A DNA stretch of 64,000 nt from Leifsonia sp. fls2-241-R2A-40a (GTDB lineage Bacteria > Actinomycetota > Actinomycetes > Actinomycetales > Microbacteriaceae). This document shows, piece by piece, positions 23,370-32,090 of the stretch. Position 1 is the first letter of the stretch; each line of letters starts with the position of its first letter. A program made the position numbers and the translations under genes. The notes under the pieces are model-generated. The model was not told the origin of the DNA. It was given only the letters and a program-made list of their open reading frames with translations, and ran no database searches. The DNA is taken from contig NZ_JARVRS010000001.1 in assembly GCF_030209575.1 (NCBI RefSeq), positions 3,162,001 through 3,226,000 on the forward strand, in the 5' to 3' direction.

Positions 23370-24212
23370 TCAGGCGGCCTCCTCCAGGAAGGGCTCGTGG
23401 CGGTAGCCGTCGTCGTCGAGGATGGCCACGGTGCTCTCCGGGACTTCGATGAACGCGCCAGGCATGTTGTTCAGCGGTTCCGAGACGACCACTTTGGCGT
23501 GGTCGCCGAAGAGTTCCAGCCGGGCGGCGTCCGGATACATCTCGCGCAGTTCGGGGATGGTCTCCGAATGGAAGAGCGAGCGGCTGCGATGCTCCGTCGA
23601 GTACCGGAACGCCCAGAGGGTGCGTCCATCCGAGACGGCGAAGGTGCCTTGCACCGGGAACCGGATCCCCCGTCGCTGACCGGTCGCCTCGACGAAGCGG
23701 AGCGCCTTCCCGAGTCCGGCGATCGGGTCGTCGCGCAGACCCATCGTCAGCGCCACGTAGAAGAGCGTCTCGGAGTCCGTGGTGCCGTGGATGAGCGGGA
23801 AGAGCGACTCGTCGACGGCGAGTACGAGGTCGCGCTTCATCACGGAGAAGCCGTCGAAAAAGCCGTTGTGCATGAACAGCCAGTTCTCGTAACGGAACGG
23901 GTGGCAGTTGGTCTGCTGGATCGGGGGTCCGGCCGCGGCGCGGACGTGGCCGAAGAACAGCGGACTCGCGATCGCGTTGGTCAGCTCGCGGAGGTTCTCG
24001 TCGTGCCAGGCCGGCTCGATGCTGTGGAACAGCGCGGGGATGTTCCCGCGGCTGGGATCCTCGGGATACCAGCCGAACCCGAACCCGTCACCGTTCACGG
24101 TCTCCGTGCCGAGGGGTGAGTTGAGCGACTGAGCGACCAGCGAATGCTGCGCATCCAGGATCAGCTCCGCGGGTTTCAGCGGTTCCCCCGAGTACGCGAG
24201 CCAACGACACAT
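23370..24212 (-). CDS. Class II glutamine amidotransferase (YafJ/EgtC-like)
   Basis: 280 aa from ATG 24212 (GAGGAGG upstream). Met1 is followed by the catalytic Cys2 in MCRWLAYSG, exposed after Met removal. NGDGFGFGWYPEDP, HVRAAAGPPIQQTNCHPF and LFMHNGFFDGF complete the Ntn-hydrolase glutaminase site. Such stand-alone domains hydrolyse gamma-glutamyl amides; EgtC works in ergothioneine synthesis, but no egt genes are here. The real substrate is open. Confidence 0.9.
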   Translation of the reverse strand: MCRWLAYSGEPLKPAELILDAQHSLVAQSLNSPLGTETVNGDGFGFGWYPEDPSRGNIPALFHSIEPAWHDENLRELTNAIASPLFFGHVRAAAGPPIQQTNCHPFRYENWLFMHNGFFDGFSVMKRDLVLAVDESLFPLIHGTTDSETLFYVALTMGLRDDPIAGLGKALRFVEATGQRRGIRFPVQGTFAVSDGRTLWAFRYSTEHRSRSLFHSETIPELREMYPDAARLELFGDHAKVVVSEPLNNMPGAFIEVPESTVAILDDDGYRHEPFLEEAA

Positions 24213-24370
24213 GACGACCTCCTCGGCGATCGGTGATGAACGGCTGAACAGTAACCCCCGGGGCGGTTGCTCGGGAATACAGCACTCTCCGAGCCAGCGC
24301 ACGACCACACACGTCGTCCCGGGCGTGTCAAGGTCTGGCCCCGGACTGCTCGTTCGACTTTGCTGGAGTC

Positions 24371-24595
24371 ATGAAGACGCACGTGCGGTTTCTCCGGCAG
24401 GGGCTGGAGGTGTCGGAGATCTCGGACCGGGAGTGGCGGGTCAGCGACACCCGGTCCGCGGCCGAGGGCGCGCCGCCGCTGGTCGGCTTCATCCTGCAGC
24501 TCGACGGGATGTTCGAGGTGACGCAGATCGGCCGTCCGGGCCGGCGCACCTACTTCCGTTCCTTCGACGCCGCGTTAGGCGAACTGCACTCCTGA
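24371..24595 (+). CDS. Small hypothetical protein
   Basis: 74 aa, from MKTHVRFLRQGLEVSEISDREWRV to a basic C-terminal region with YFRSFDAALGELHS. Predicted to be a small alpha/beta protein, without a signal peptide or cysteines. TTTGCT lies 6 nt before the ATG and resembles the leaderless pattern. I do not recognise a family, but codon positions look coding and a terminator follows at once. Confidence 0.6.
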   Translation: MKTHVRFLRQGLEVSEISDREWRVSDTRSAAEGAPPLVGFILQLDGMFEVTQIGRPGRRTYFRSFDAALGELHS

Positions 24596-24597
24596 CC

Positions 24598-24634
24598 ACC
24601 CACGCGTGAGCGACCCGAGCGCCCACGCGTGGGT
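24598..24634. terminator. Terminator between two converging genes
   Basis: ACCCACGCGTG (24598-24608) pairs perfectly with CACGCGTGGGT (24624-24634) around a 15-nt loop, 3 nt after one stop codon and 9 nt from the other. Confidence 0.65.
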
Positions 24635-24642
24635 CTGGGGTC

Positions 24643-25197
24643 CTACGCCAAGGACTCCTGCCCGCGGTCCTTCGTGTCCACGGGGACGACGACCACCGGG
24701 ATGAGCTGATCGTGCGCGAGGCGCGCGGCGACGGATCCGGCGAGCCGGTCTTCGAGCGCGCTCGCCATGCCCCTCCGGCGCGTGCCCACGACGATCAGGC
24801 GCGCATCCACCTCCGACGCCAGCCGTCCGAGAGCTTTCGCCGGGTCGCCCGCGAGCAGCCGCAGCGCCCAGCTGGGTGGCGGTCTGTCGTCGCGCACCTC
24901 GTCGAGCGCTTCGCCGATCGCTGTCGAGAGCGCGAGCGCGGCCTCCCCGTCGCCTGCGCCGACGGCAGTGGGATGCAGTGACTCCTCAGCCACCGCATCC
25001 GGCTTGTCCCACTCGGCCAGATAGGTGTCCTCGCCCACGTATCCGCAGAGCAGCGGCCGGCCGAGTTCGTCGGCGAGTCGCGCGGCCTCCGCGACCACCG
25101 TCGTGGACTGGCCGCGGTGAACGCCGACGACGACCGCTCCCTCCATCGACGGCGCAGCGTCGCCCTGGTCCTGCGCCTCGCGGTGCACGTCGCCCAT
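24643..25197 (-). CDS. Universal stress protein family protein
   Basis: 184 aa from ATG 25197; ATG 25146 (MEGAVVVGVHRG) would remove a 17-residue polar extension and is a fair alternative. One USP domain: first strand AVVVGVHRG and the ATP-binding C-terminal motif VVGTRRRGMASALEDRLAGS, then RLAHDQLIPVVVVP. ATP-binding type USPs help survival in stasis or hypoxia. Gene 16 nt downstream of the VOC gene, likely co-transcribed. Confidence 0.88.
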   Translation of the reverse strand: MGDVHREAQDQGDAAPSMEGAVVVGVHRGQSTTVVAEAARLADELGRPLLCGYVGEDTYLAEWDKPDAVAEESLHPTAVGAGDGEAALALSTAIGEALDEVRDDRPPPSWALRLLAGDPAKALGRLASEVDARLIVVGTRRRGMASALEDRLAGSVAARLAHDQLIPVVVVPVDTKDRGQESLA

Positions 25198-25213
25198 CGT
25201 CGCGACCGCGCGC

Positions 25214-25642
25214 CTACCCGGCGGCCCCCTGAGGGGTTCCTGCGATGTTCACCAGCCACTGGATGCCGAAGCGGTCGATGGCCATCCCGAAGCTGTCGCC
25301 CCAGGGCGCCTTGGCGAGCTGCTCGATCACGGTGCCGCCGTCGACCAGCTTCTCCCAGTAGCCGGTGAGCTCGGCTTCGTCGTCTCCGCTCAGCGAGATG
25401 CTGATGTTGTTGCCCTGGTTGAGCTCCATGTGCTCGGGGACGTCGGCCGCCATCAGGGTGAAGCCCGACGGCGAGGTCAGCTGCGAGTGCATGATCAGGT
25501 CGTTGTCAGCCGGGTCTTGGGCCATCTGGAACTCGGCGAAGGTACTGCGCTGCACCTCCCCACCGAAGACGGACTGGTAGAAGTCCATGGCTTCGCGCGC
25601 GGACGCGCGGAAATTGAGGTACGGGTTCAGTGTGGACGGCAT
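25214..25642 (-). CDS. VOC family protein (PhnB-like)
   Basis: 142 aa from ATG 25642 (GAGGAGG upstream). It starts LNPYLNFRASAREAMDFYQSVFGGE, the hallmark of the PhnB/YjdN group, and ends WGDSFGMAIDRFGIQWLVNIAG. Compared with true glyoxalases the metal ligands are partly replaced. The function is unknown; such proteins are sometimes called 3-demethylubiquinone methyltransferases in error. Confidence 0.9.
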   Translation of the reverse strand: MPSTLNPYLNFRASAREAMDFYQSVFGGEVQRSTFAEFQMAQDPADNDLIMHSQLTSPSGFTLMAADVPEHMELNQGNNISISLSGDDEAELTGYWEKLVDGGTVIEQLAKAPWGDSFGMAIDRFGIQWLVNIAGTPQGAAG

Positions 25643-25746
25643 GATGTCCTCCTCGTGAGAGCTTGCGGATGCCGGTTCGCCGCCCAGCGTAGCGAGGCTT
25701 CGGAGCGGTCTGCCAGAGCCCGGATGCGCGGAAATGCGGGCACGGC

Positions 25747-26814
25747 TCAGCGCAGATAGGCGGCGACGAAGAGATCGCCGCGGATCTCCCCCAGCCGCGA
25801 CAGGATGCGGTCCACCAGCCCGTCGTTGACGGCCCCTGCCGACACGTCGTACGGCCCGATCGGCTGCAGTTTGCCGCACCGCACCCGCACGACCTCCCAG
25901 CCCGCCGACCGCAGCAGGCGGTCTTTGCGACGGTCCGACGCCTCCCGCGGCCCGACGTGTTCGAGCCCGTGCCGCCCGGTGGTGTCGTACTCGATGGCGA
26001 CCTTCAGCTCCCGCAGCAGGATGTCGGGCCAGACCTCCAGGTGGGAGTGGAACGGTTTGGCGACGCGCACCGCGTTCATCCCGAGGTCGAGGTCGAGTCG
26101 CTCGGCCAGCCGGCGCTTCAACTCCGGTTCTGCGGCCGACGCGGGCACCGGGGCCCAGCGGCTGACGAACGCATCGCCGACCGCCACCGCGTCCGCGCCG
26201 CCGCGCGCGTGGCGGCAGATCGGGCAGCGCTTCCCCCCGAGGATCCGCTCGATGCTGGCCTGGTAGGACGGATGACCGGCGTCGCACTGCCACGAATGCT
26301 TCGTCGCCGTGCCGTTGTCGGCCGAGACGGCGACCCGCGACCCGGGCGCGGCCATCGTGACCAGCTGCTCGCGGGTGAGCGACTCCCGATCGAGCCGCCG
26401 GCAGAGGTAGCAGCGATCGTCGTGCGGGTCGTTCTCGATCCTCCGCAGATCGCGTGCGTGGCCGCAGCTGTGGACGCCCGCATCCGGTTCCGGCATGCGC
26501 ACCGGCCTCGGAGCGGCCGCCTCTGCGCACTGCGGACACCATGCGGAGCGGCGCCGGGTCCCGCCGGGCCGCGACCGCTGCTCCTCCGGCGTCGCGACGA
26601 ACCTATGCCCGGAGTCGCACTCCCAGACGAGGAAGACGTCGGCAGCGGGCGGCACCTGGGTCAGCGTGATCCCGTGGTTGAGGTCCGGATGGTACTGGCG
26701 GATGAGCACCGGGTAGCGCTCCCAGTCGGTGCGGTAGCTGCCGATCGGGTAGGGCACGGCGACGCCCTTCGACCATTGGCGGCGCGCCCACCACTGCTCG
26801 ACGCTCTCCGGCAC
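25747..26814 (-). CDS. Zinc-ribbon/treble-clef protein with Vsr/DUF559-like nuclease domain
   Basis: 355 aa from GTG 26814 (SD-like GAGGGAAGGGACGGG). Three treble-clef zinc ribbons in series: ECDSGH with CPQC (about 65-97), SCGH with CYLC (about 116-138), and QCDAGH with CPIC (about 179-202). The last 120 residues resemble the PD-(D/E)xK Vsr/DUF559 fold: VWPDILLRELKVAIEYD, then GRHG, an Arg/Asp helix and GWEVVRVRCG. This suggests a DNA endonuclease guided by zinc fingers. The target and role (repair, defence or mobile DNA) are unknown. Confidence 0.75.
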   Translation of the reverse strand: MPESVEQWWARRQWSKGVAVPYPIGSYRTDWERYPVLIRQYHPDLNHGITLTQVPPAADVFLVWECDSGHRFVATPEEQRSRPGGTRRRSAWCPQCAEAAAPRPVRMPEPDAGVHSCGHARDLRRIENDPHDDRCYLCRRLDRESLTREQLVTMAAPGSRVAVSADNGTATKHSWQCDAGHPSYQASIERILGGKRCPICRHARGGADAVAVGDAFVSRWAPVPASAAEPELKRRLAERLDLDLGMNAVRVAKPFHSHLEVWPDILLRELKVAIEYDTTGRHGLEHVGPREASDRRKDRLLRSAGWEVVRVRCGKLQPIGPYDVSAGAVNDGLVDRILSRLGEIRGDLFVAAYLR

Positions 26815-26880
26815 TGCCCGTCCCTTCCCTCGCCTGCCAGCGTAAGCACGACCACCGTCATCGGGCGTGCGACGCCCGCG

Positions 26881-27633
26881 TCACAGCAGGAACGGGAGGA
26901 GCGCGCGCCGCTCGGGCGGGTAGTCGGGGAACGTCTCGCGGTACCAGCGCTGGTTCGCGAACGCGCGCGGCGCCAGGTTGGCGATCGTGTACAGCGCGAA
27001 CGCCGTGCCCGCGAGCGACCACGTTGCGACGGCCCATCCCGTCCACTCGATCATCTCGCCGAGGTAGTTGGGACTCGACACGTACCGGAATCCTCCGCCG
27101 GCCGGGATGCGGTACCCGTCCCCGGTCCGTCGCAGCCGGCGCAGGGTGCGGTCGGACCGCACGTTCAGCGTCAGTCCGCCGGCGAACAGCGCCGCGCCGA
27201 TCCAGAACCGGGGATCGGCGAGCCAGGCGACCGGGTAGGTCCCGTACTCCGAGATCCATCGTGCGTTGACCCAGGCGTTCAGCACGTTGAAGAGGATGGC
27301 GAGACCCATCACAAGGACCGGCATCCGCGAACCCGACCGCATCAGGAACGGATAGACGAACGCCCGGTACACGTAGTGCACCTGCCAGAGCAGCAGGAAC
27401 AGCAGCGGGACCGGCTCCCACCGGTGCGACCCGAGCAGGTAGAAGACGACGAAGAGGACGGACGCCGGCGCCTCCATCACGAGCCAGCCGACGCGCGCGG
27501 GAACCGTCGGTCCCCACCCGCCACGCCCGTGCCGCCCGCCGTAGGGCGCGACCACGAACTGCAGCGCGACGAAGGTCACCGCCGCGAGGGCGAGCTCGGC
27601 GTAGACGAACCAGCGGTACGCTCCCTCGGGCAT
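26881..27633 (-). CDS. Steroid 5-alpha-reductase-type membrane protein (DUF1295/PF02544-like)
   Basis: 250 aa with about six to seven helices. The C-terminal half has the family signature: YRIPAGGGFRYVSSPNYLGEMIEW, then NLAPRAFANQRWYRETFPDYPPERRALLPFLL, with the conserved Asn-Tyr-x-Gly-Glu and the final RRALLPF. Eukaryotic relatives reduce steroid double bonds with NADPH; bacterial ones act on unknown lipids. TACCCT (27645-27640) lies 6 nt before the ATG, suggesting a leaderless mRNA separate from the GH3 operon behind its terminator. Confidence 0.85.
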   Translation of the reverse strand: MPEGAYRWFVYAELALAAVTFVALQFVVAPYGGRHGRGGWGPTVPARVGWLVMEAPASVLFVVFYLLGSHRWEPVPLLFLLLWQVHYVYRAFVYPFLMRSGSRMPVLVMGLAILFNVLNAWVNARWISEYGTYPVAWLADPRFWIGAALFAGGLTLNVRSDRTLRRLRRTGDGYRIPAGGGFRYVSSPNYLGEMIEWTGWAVATWSLAGTAFALYTIANLAPRAFANQRWYRETFPDYPPERRALLPFLL

Positions 27634-27656
27634 GCCGACAGGGTACCGAAAACGAG

Positions 27657-27706
27657 TGGTCCCGACACGCCGTCACGGAGAGCGCCGCGACGGCGTGTCG
27701 GGACCA
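27657..27706 (-). terminator. Terminator of the MFS-GH3 operon
   Basis: An 18-bp perfect stem (left arm TGGTCCCGACACGCCGTC at 27657-27674, right arm 27689-27706) around a 14-nt loop, directly after the GH3 stop on the minus strand. Confidence 0.75.
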
Positions 27707-27715
27707 GTGGATGCG

Positions 27716-29998
27716 CTACTGCAGCGGCGCGTTCGCCGCGGCCAGCAGTCCGTCGATCATCTCGGGGGTGACCTGTCCGCCCGCCATCATGCCGATCCGG
27801 CCGATCGGGAACGAGGCCATCATGCGGTCCATCGACACACCCTCCGGCATGATCGCGGACGCCCCTTCGAGCATCTGCGCCATACCGGCGAGGGCCGACT
27901 GCACCAGGGGCCCTGCGACGGGATGCGCCATCACCTCGCCGAGGGACGACTCGCGCGTCAGCGGCAACCGCACCTCGTCGCCGGAGACCGCGACCGTCGC
28001 CGTCGCGCGGACGTCACGGCTCGAGGCAGCCACCTCGACCACGTACTCGCCGCCCTCGACGATCCAGCGCTCGGCGCGCACATCCCAGTACGCGAGGTCG
28101 TCGCGCCGCACCGGGATGACGACCTCACGCGACTCCCCCGCCGCCAGTTCGACCGAGACGAACCCCTTCAACTCGCGCGGCGCGCGCTGCACTCGCGACT
28201 CGGGAAGCGACGTGTAGACCTGCACGATCTCGCGTCCGGTCCGCTCGCCGGCGTTGGTGATCGTGACGCGCACGTCGAGATCGCCGCCGGCACCTTCCGA
28301 CACCGTCGCGTCGCCGTAGCCGAACGTCGTGTACGAGAGGCCGTGGCCGAACGGGTATGCCACCTCCAGCTTGCGCGCGTCGTACCAGCGGTACCCCACG
28401 AAGATGCCCTCGCCGTAGCGGACGTGTCCCTCCTCGCCGGGGAAGTTGAGGAAGGCGGGGGTGTCCTCCAGCCGCAGCGGGATGGTCTCGGTCAGCTTGC
28501 CGGAGGGGCTCACGTCCCCGAACAGCACGTCGGCGGTGGCCGATCCCCCCGCCTGTCCCAGCAACCACGCCTCGACGATGGCCGGAACACTCGTGGCGAA
28601 CGGCAGGGCGACCACGCCGCCGTTCGACAGCACGACCACGGTCCGCGGGTTCGCCGCGGCGACGGCCTCGATCACGGCCAGCTGGTCCGCGGGGAGGTCG
28701 ATGTCGTCGCGGTCGTAGCCTTCCGACTCCAGCCGCGCGGGCAGTCCGGCGAACACCACCGCGACGTCGGCCGCGGCCGCGGCCGCGACGGCCTCCTCGC
28801 GCAGGCGCTGCGTCTCCTCCACCGGCGCGTCCGGTGCGAGCGAGAAGCCCGGCGCGTACGCCGCCTGCGGAGCGACAGCGCGGATGGACGTGAGCGCGTC
28901 ATCCAGTCGCGTCGGGTGGATCATCGACGAGCCGGCGCCCTGATAGCGCGGCTTCTCGGCGAACGCGCCGATGACGGCGATGGACCGGTCGTCGCGGAGC
29001 GGGAGAAGCGGAGCGCCCTCCACCTCGTCGTTCTTGAGCAGCACGATCGAGCGGGCCGCAGCCTCCCGCGCCAGCGCGTGGTGCGCCTCCACGTCGAGCG
29101 GACCATCGACCCGCGGAGTGGCCGCCCAGCGCACGGCGAGGTCGGCATTGCGCTGAGCGGACGCATCCAGCGCGGCCTCGTCCAGGCTGCCGTCGGCGAC
29201 CGCTGCGACGATCCGTGCATCCGACTGGCCGCCGTTGCCCGGCATCTCGAGGTCGAGCCCGGCGCTCAGCGCGGCCACCCGATCGCTGACCGCTCCCCAG
29301 TCGGACACGACGAGGCCGTCGAAGCCCCACTCGCTGCGCAGCACGTCCGTCAGGAGCCACCGGTTCTCGGAGGCAAAGACGCCGTTGATCCGGTTGTACG
29401 AGCACATGACCGTGTGCGGCTGCGCCTCCTCGACGACGCGCTGGAACCCGCGCAGGTAGATCTCGCGCAGCGGGCGCGGGTCCACATCGGACGAGGAGCG
29501 CATCCGGTCGTCCTCCTGGTTGTTCGCCGCGAAGTGCTTCAGCGAAGCGCCGACGCCCTGCGACTGGATGCCGCGCACGATCCCGGTGCCGAGCACGCCT
29601 GACACGATCGGGTCCTCGCTGAGGTACTCGAAGTTGCGGCCGCACAGCGGGGAGCGCTTGATGTTGATGCCCGGGCCCAGGATCACCGCCACATCCTCGA
29701 TGGACGACTCCACCCCCAGGGCCGTGCCGACGCGTTCGGCCAGCTCCGGATCCCAGGAGGACCCGAGAGCCACGGCAGGTGGGAAGCAGGTCGCCGGCAC
29801 ACTGTCGCCGATGCCCAGGTGGTCGCCGCCCTCGCGCTGCTTGCGCAGGCCGTGCGGGCCATCGGTCAGCATGACGGACGGGATGTCGCCGACCGCTTTG
29901 GTGCGCCAGAAGCTCTCGCCGCTGGTGAGTGCGGCCTTCTGCTCGACGGTGAGAGCGGACAGGTCGGCCGCCGGCCCGGAGGTGGTGGTGTCGGTCAT
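27716..29998 (-). CDS. Glycoside hydrolase family 3 beta-glucosidase-type enzyme
   Basis: 760 aa, no signal peptide, so cytoplasmic. The order is GH3 N-terminal barrel (GPGINIKRSPLCGRNFEYLSED, KHFAANNQE, nucleophile Asp about 233 in VVSDWGAV), GH3 C-terminal sandwich domain (about 310-560), and a fibronectin-III-like C-terminus. Beta-glucosidase or beta-xylosidase activity on imported oligosaccharide is likely. It follows the MFS gene after 37 nt in one operon, so the transporter probably supplies its substrate. Confidence 0.93.
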   Translation of the reverse strand: MTDTTTSGPAADLSALTVEQKAALTSGESFWRTKAVGDIPSVMLTDGPHGLRKQREGGDHLGIGDSVPATCFPPAVALGSSWDPELAERVGTALGVESSIEDVAVILGPGINIKRSPLCGRNFEYLSEDPIVSGVLGTGIVRGIQSQGVGASLKHFAANNQEDDRMRSSSDVDPRPLREIYLRGFQRVVEEAQPHTVMCSYNRINGVFASENRWLLTDVLRSEWGFDGLVVSDWGAVSDRVAALSAGLDLEMPGNGGQSDARIVAAVADGSLDEAALDASAQRNADLAVRWAATPRVDGPLDVEAHHALAREAAARSIVLLKNDEVEGAPLLPLRDDRSIAVIGAFAEKPRYQGAGSSMIHPTRLDDALTSIRAVAPQAAYAPGFSLAPDAPVEETQRLREEAVAAAAAADVAVVFAGLPARLESEGYDRDDIDLPADQLAVIEAVAAANPRTVVVLSNGGVVALPFATSVPAIVEAWLLGQAGGSATADVLFGDVSPSGKLTETIPLRLEDTPAFLNFPGEEGHVRYGEGIFVGYRWYDARKLEVAYPFGHGLSYTTFGYGDATVSEGAGGDLDVRVTITNAGERTGREIVQVYTSLPESRVQRAPRELKGFVSVELAAGESREVVIPVRRDDLAYWDVRAERWIVEGGEYVVEVAASSRDVRATATVAVSGDEVRLPLTRESSLGEVMAHPVAGPLVQSALAGMAQMLEGASAIMPEGVSMDRMMASFPIGRIGMMAGGQVTPEMIDGLLAAANAPLQ

Positions 29999-30035
29999 GG
30001 GTTTCCTTTCGATGGGAGAGTCGAACGTATGCGGC

Positions 30036-31355
30036 TCAGCGGGTCGCCTTGATCGGCCAGACGGCTACGGCACCCAGGATGCCGAGCACGATGGCGACAG
30101 GGAAGAGCGCGCTGTAGCCGAAGACGAGGATGATCGCGCCGGCGACGCCCGGTGCCAGCGTCTGGGGCAGGGTGGCCGCGATGTTGACGACGCCCAAGTC
30201 CTTGGCGAACGATTTCGCCGACGGCAGCACCTCGCTCATCAGCGCGGTGTCGACGGCCTGGAACATCCCGAACCCGAATCCGGCGATGATCGTCATGATG
30301 ACCCACGCCGTCAGGTCGGGCCACAGCCACGGCAGGAGGAAGGCGAGGCTGACGACGGCCGCGGAGGCGAACACGAACGGCTTGCGGCGACCGATCCGGT
30401 CGGAGAGCGGGCCCGCGACGACCGTCGAGATGATGATGCCGACGAGGCTCAGCAGCCCGAGCAGCGGGATCACCTGCTCCGGGTGCGGGACGTGGAAGTA
30501 GTTGGAGAGCAGGAACAGCTGGAACCCGGTGACGGAGAAGTACCCGGTGTACAGCAGCAGTCGCCCCGTGAACGCCCAGAAGAAGTCCGGATGCGCCACC
30601 GGATTCACCCAGAACGTCTTGAGGAACTCGACGAGGGTGAACGGCTCCCGTGCGAGACGCTCGCTGGAGTAGTCCGGGTTGGCGAGCACGAACAGGCTCA
30701 GGATGACGAGCGAGAACACCGCGAAGAAGACGTAGCCGACGGCGATGCTGTTGAAGAAGAGGGCCCCGATGATCGAGCCGCCCAGCGCGCCCACCATCAG
30801 CCCGATGCCGGAGAGCGCGGCGAACGTGCCGCGGCGCTTGATCGGTACGCGGTCCGGCATGACGGCGGTCAGCGGGCCCTGGGCGAAGTTGTACGAGACC
30901 TGCACCAGCGTCCAGGCGATGATGACGCCGACCAGGCTGTTCGCGAAGGCGAGACCGACCAGCGACAGGCCACCGGCGAGGGCGCCGATGAGGATCCACG
31001 GCGCGCGGCGGCCGAACCGCGAACGCGTCCGGTCCGAGATCTGCCCGGCGATCGGCTGCGCCACCATGGCCGCGAACGCCCCGATGGTCGCTACGATCGC
31101 CAGGTTGGCGACCTGGTCCTTCTGACCGAAGAGCTGAGTGATCTGCTGCGGAAGCAGGATGCCGGGCAGCGCTCCCCAGATCATGTAGATGCCGAGGTTG
31201 GCCGGGATGATCCACACCATCAGGCGGCGGAGGCCCTTGATCGGCGTGGGCGGGTCGTCGTTGCCGGAGGCGGTGCCGACGAAGGTATTCGTGGTGACGG
31301 GTGCGACCGGTTCGGCGGCGGGATCGCCGACCGGGGCGGAGGTGTCTGACGTCAT
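30036..31355 (-). CDS. MFS transporter (sugar/glycoside type)
   Basis: 439 aa from ATG 31355, with twelve predicted helices. Typical: PQQITQLFG near the first periplasmic loop, the MFS motif between helices 2 and 3 as GQISDRTRSRFGRRAPWI, and its echo DRIGRRKPF in the second half. This cation-symporter-like group includes glycoside transporters. Paired with GH3 downstream. A minus-strand promoter (TTGCTT, 18 nt, TAAGGT) lies upstream and a 21-bp palindrome sits between the -10 box and the gene. Confidence 0.9.
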   Translation of the reverse strand: MTSDTSAPVGDPAAEPVAPVTTNTFVGTASGNDDPPTPIKGLRRLMVWIIPANLGIYMIWGALPGILLPQQITQLFGQKDQVANLAIVATIGAFAAMVAQPIAGQISDRTRSRFGRRAPWILIGALAGGLSLVGLAFANSLVGVIIAWTLVQVSYNFAQGPLTAVMPDRVPIKRRGTFAALSGIGLMVGALGGSIIGALFFNSIAVGYVFFAVFSLVILSLFVLANPDYSSERLAREPFTLVEFLKTFWVNPVAHPDFFWAFTGRLLLYTGYFSVTGFQLFLLSNYFHVPHPEQVIPLLGLLSLVGIIISTVVAGPLSDRIGRRKPFVFASAAVVSLAFLLPWLWPDLTAWVIMTIIAGFGFGMFQAVDTALMSEVLPSAKSFAKDLGVVNIAATLPQTLAPGVAGAIILVFGYSALFPVAIVLGILGAVAVWPIKATR

Positions 31356-31372
31356 TGTCGAAGGGTTCCTCT

Positions 31373-31393
31373 CACCATCCACCGTGGATGGTG
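31373..31393. promoter_or_regulatory. 21-bp perfect palindrome in the MFS-GH3 operon leader
   Basis: Arms CACCATCCAC and GTGGATGGTG flank a single C. It lies just downstream of the predicted minus-strand -10 box (31404-31399), the position of a repressor operator. Confidence 0.7.
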
Positions 31394-31398
31394 GCAAA

Positions 31399-31448
31399 AC
31401 CTTACGTCACTCGGTTTTCAAAAAGCAAGCGTCGCTCGGGTTTATGCT
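31399..31448. promoter_or_regulatory. Divergent promoters of the MFS operon and TetR gene
   Basis: Minus strand: TTGCTT (31428-31423), 18 nt, TAAGGT (31404-31399). Plus strand: TATGCT (31443-31448), 6 nt before ATG 31455, so a leaderless TetR mRNA. Between them ACTCGGTTTT C AAAAAGCAAG is an imperfect inverted repeat. GTCACTCGGTTTT (31406) and GTCGCTCGGGTTT (31431) are near-direct repeats 25 bp apart. These are the likely TetR sites. Confidence 0.6.
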
Positions 31449-31454
31449 CGGAGC

Positions 31455-32090
31455 ATGGCACGACGAGGCGCGTATGCGAAGGGTGTGGCGAAGCGCGAGG
31501 AGATCCTGGAGGCCGCGCTCGAGGTGATCGCGCGCGAAGGCTGGCACGGCGCCTCGGTGAAGGAATTGGCTGAGGCGGTCGGACTCAGCCAGGCCGGGCT
31601 GCTGCACTACTTCGACAGCAAGGATGAGCTGTTCACGGCGATCCTGCGCAAGCGTGACGAGGTGGACTCGCGGCGGTTCGGCGAGGTCGACGGTGCACCG
31701 TCGCTGCAGCGCATCCGCGAGGGCTTCGTCGGCGTCGTCCGGCACAACGCCGAGGTGCCCGGCCTCGTCCAGCTGTTCTCACGCCTGGCGGTGGAGGCCG
31801 GCGACGCGTCGCATCCCGCGCACGACTACTTCGTGGAGCGGAGCGGCACTCTGCGGGAGCTGTTCACTCGCGCGGTGGCCGACGAGCAGGAGGCCGGCCG
31901 TATGACGTCCGCCGTCGACGCCGCCACGCTGGCCCGCCTGATCCAAGCGGTCTCGGACGGGATGCAGCTGCAGTGGCTCCAGGACCCGACCGTCGACATG
32001 CCGGCGGCAGTGGATGCGCTGTTCGCGCTGCTGGGGGTGTCGCAAACGGTGGGCCCTGCCGGGATCGAACCGACGACATCCACGGTGTAA
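31455..32090 (+). CDS. TetR/AcrR family regulator of the MFS-GH3 operon
   Basis: 211 aa. HTH at about residues 12-58: KREEILEAALEVIAREGW, then SVKELAEAVGLSQAGLLHYFDSKDEL. The C-terminal ligand domain follows. The frame does not stop before the tRNA-Val gene: the last 14 residues (VGPAGIEPTTSTV) are the tRNA read antisense, with the TAA inside it. A similar protein without this tail would end near ALFALLGVSQ, so the tail is accidental. Divergent from the MFS operon, which it probably represses. Confidence 0.88.
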   Translation: MARRGAYAKGVAKREEILEAALEVIAREGWHGASVKELAEAVGLSQAGLLHYFDSKDELFTAILRKRDEVDSRRFGEVDGAPSLQRIREGFVGVVRHNAEVPGLVQLFSRLAVEAGDASHPAHDYFVERSGTLRELFTRAVADEQEAGRMTSAVDAATLARLIQAVSDGMQLQWLQDPTVDMPAAVDALFALLGVSQTVGPAGIEPTTSTV

